From: Cytophagaceae bacterium | GTDB lineage: Bacteria > Bacteroidota > Bacteroidia > Cytophagales > UBA9547 | DNA length: 41,310 nt | NCBI GenBank assembly: GCA_027488865.1 | Contig: JAIYAU010000063.1 | Location: 1 to 41,310 of the forward strand | Direction: 5' to 3' | Shown: positions 40,701-41,310 of the stretch, one piece after another | Layout of the letters: each line of letters begins with the position of its first letter | Position numbering within the stretch: the stretch's first letter is position 1 | Notes under the pieces: model-generated | Databases searched by the model: none | The model's input: the letters and a program-made list of their open reading frames with translations, nothing else | Told to the model about the DNA's origin: nothing | Position numbers and translations under genes: made by a program

Positions 40701-41310
40701 CCTAACGCACGTTGTGGCACTGGAACAGTAGTTTTAGGTGCTACTCCAACGGCTGGTACGGTAAGTTGGTATGCAGCAAGTAGTGGTGGAAGTGCTTTAG
40801 CAACAGGTACTTCTTACACTACTCCAAGTATTGCCAGTTCTACCACCTATTATGCTGAGGCAGTTTCAGGAACTTGTATTTCACCAAGAATAGCAGTAAT
40901 TGCAACAGTAAATTCAGTTCCAACCATTTCCACCACTGGTGCTGCAAGATGCGGCGCAGGTTCAGTGAATTTGGGTGCAACACCAAGTGCTGGTACTGTA
41001 AGTTGGTTTGCTGCAAGTAGTGGAGGAAGTGCCTTGAATACAGGTAACTCCTTTATTACCCCTGGTATTTCTGCAACAACTACATATTTTGCAGAGACCA
41101 ACGCAAATGGATGTACCTCAACAAGAACTGCAGCTATTGCAACAATCAATCCAGTTCCAACAATTACAGAAATACCTGATGCACGTTGCGGGACAGGAAC
41201 AGTTACCCTTGGTGCTACCCCTAGTGCTGGTACGGTAAGTTGGTTTGCCGCAAGCAGTGGTGGAAGTGCCTTGGCGACTGGTACATCATTTACCACTCCA
41301 AGTATTTCAA
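37749..41310 (+). CDS. Giant repeat adhesin, propeller-like head and Ig-like repeats (3' end outside window)
   Basis: The frame is open from ATG 37749 to the window edge (1187 codons). A signal peptide (MKKLLLTLSITCCTAIGFA, then Q) starts it. Residues ~24-490 contain SBBP-like units (WAKQIGGTQQDFVTDI, DIFVAKYTSAGALSWAFQLG, DIFVGKYKLADGAVTW), probably a beta-propeller. From residue 502 on there are nine Ig-like (CHU_C-associated) repeats, mostly 79 residues, each with RCGxGxVxLGA, GTVSWxxxSSGGSAL, FTTPSI and a late cysteine. A T9SS sorting tail is expected further right. It is a surface or secreted adhesin. It follows the sigma/anti-sigma pair in the same direction and may be part of that regulon. 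Confidence 0.9.
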   Translation, partial: MKKLLLTLSITCCTAIGFAQSAVDWAKQIGGTQQDFVTDIRYRLVGTTDIFVAVGRFSSSITLSPTITLTTPSVNDTAMFVARFNMAGVCQWAVTAGNANVSTWASAVDIASDGSILVGGILRGTISNTVDFNPGTATTNLTCDGGHDIFVAKYTSAGALSWAFQLGGTQDEAISDIAFDQEAGSTDSEFYIAGAFESLLRFDPAGGNNFRLIPKGTRDVFVGKYKLADGAVTWVNNFGVAGFSQSSAAIKVKGNDLVFNFQPGGDVDMDPGTGTNTNDGLGLYDKANMTFGWSISSFASLFEVGSTGDVFKINGASTDGNIRGISRYSNANGSLIYSKVVAERTGSTTLAVFRLTALTLNTNDDIAISGWYESDYFELNQAGITLGTTKVLPTTTYNQPNRRFLFSAIYDDQANYLQGGLVCSEFISTSPNQPDARLDYLTISRMQFKGNSELFIAGISTENADFFWNNTNPVVATTNAATTGTRDGFLVNFNITPTCVTPTLTTTNAERCGPGTITLTASPSAGIVNWYASATSTTILGTGTSFTTPSISTVTTYFAEAVNGTCVSTRVGALATVRGIPTITGVTGAARCGAGTVTLSATNSGGATSLGWYTTSSGGNALGLNQTFTTPSLSVTTTYYVEAVNVNCISARTAVVATINTTPTISTTPNTRCGTGTVVLGATPSAGTVSWFAASSGGSALATGTSFTTPSISTTTTFHAEATLGTCTSARTAVVATVVANPTITGTPNARCGTGTVVLGATPSAGTVSWYAASSGGSALATGTSYTTPSIASSTTYYAEAVSGTCISPRIAVIATVNSVPTISTTGAARCGSGSVGLGATPSAGTVSWFTSSSGGSALATGNSFTTPSISATTTYFAETNASGCISTRTAAIATINTIPTISTTPNTRCGTGTVVLGATPSAGTVSWFAGSSGGSALATGTSFTTPSISTTTTYYAEATLGTCSSVRSAVIATIAANTTITGTPNARCGTGTVVLGATPTAGTVSWYAASSGGSALATGTSYTTPSIASSTTYYAEAVSGTCISPRIAVIATVNSVPTISTTGAARCGAGSVNLGATPSAGTVSWFAASSGGSALNTGNSFITPGISATTTYFAETNANGCTSTRTAAIATINPVPTITEIPDARCGTGTVTLGATPSAGTVSWFAASSGGSALATGTSFTTPSIS
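39252..41310 (+). repeat. Ig-like repeat array with 237-bp units and 711-bp super-units
   Basis: Units start at 39252, 39489, 39735, 39972, 40209, 40446, 40683, 40920 and 41157; from the third on the spacing is exactly 237 bp. Unit 3 matches unit 6, 4 matches 7 and 5 matches 8, so the array is organised in 711-bp triplets. It continues beyond the window. Confidence 0.92.

Noticed and set aside
39065-41296. Several long minus-strand open frames opposite the repeat adhesin
   Set aside because: They repeat the same valine/proline/alanine-rich pattern once per repeat unit and lie exactly antisense to a clear signal-peptide protein. They are by-products of the codon pattern of the Ig repeats.
39252-41310. 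CRISPR-like or satellite array
   Set aside because: The regular 237-bp period is in frame with an open signal-peptide protein and encodes Ig-like domains.

Overview
The window is AT-rich chromosomal DNA from a member of the Bacteroidota. Four things point there. Secreted proteins carry type IX secretion (T9SS) C-terminal sorting domains. There is a PorP/SprF-family protein with SprB-type repeats. The promoters that can be read match the Bacteroidota form TTG-N19-TAnnTTTG (clearest at 19920-19949 and 19695-19724). There is also an HU-CCDC81/SPOR protein in one cluster with ExbB, ExbD and a TonB-like protein. I cannot name a genus. Genes mostly lack Shine-Dalgarno sequences, and several starts appear to be TTG or GTG.

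Left part, 1-8379. Two divergent surface-protein genes face away from a 642-bp spacer. On the minus strand is the N-terminal 1926 residues of a giant adhesin (signal peptide, beta-helix, about 13 Ig-like repeats, PKD-like domains) that runs off the left edge. On the plus strand is a 652-aa beta-helix protein with a T9SS type A tail. The leader of the latter can fold into a strikingly structured RNA.

Accessory patch, 8.4-13.1 kb. It holds a SUFU-domain protein, a probable immunity-like protein and three small secreted proteins of unknown function, two of them tandem paralogs. The non-coding DNA is rich in repeats: a 67-bp inverted pair around the SUFU gene, an array of four perfect hairpins, a 50-bp direct repeat and a diverged 36-bp repeat. 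It looks like a mosaic of inserted or recombined cargo. No toxin gene is visible.

Signalling operon, 13.1-18.4 kb. A histidine-rich exported protein is followed by a LytS-type kinase with a histidine-rich periplasmic loop, a LytTR response regulator and a TonB-receptor-like outer-membrane protein. A direct repeat upstream could be the LytTR operator. A plausible reading is a metal- or envelope-sensing circuit. A convergent alpha/beta hydrolase and a small lipoprotein follow.

Envelope-energy cluster, 19.9-27.8 kb. A 1004-aa TPR protein, a plugless outer-membrane barrel, an HU/SPOR membrane protein, ExbB, ExbD and a TonB-like protein are packed tightly on the plus strand behind one good promoter. 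Housekeeping-type genes follow (SirB1-like protein, glucose-1-phosphate cytidylyltransferase, DUF420 protein with a CxxC partner, MATE transporter).

T9SS surface locus, 32.0 kb to the right edge. A PorP/SprF protein and a three-module SprB-repeat adhesin are encoded on the minus strand. Divergent from them is an ECF sigma factor with a single-pass membrane protein whose periplasmic part resembles the adhesin's own SprB repeat and C-terminal domain. This is the most interesting arrangement in the window: it suggests that secretion substrate status may be read by an anti-sigma factor that mimics the substrate. The window ends inside another giant adhesin whose 79-residue Ig-like repeats are organised in 711-bp triplets.
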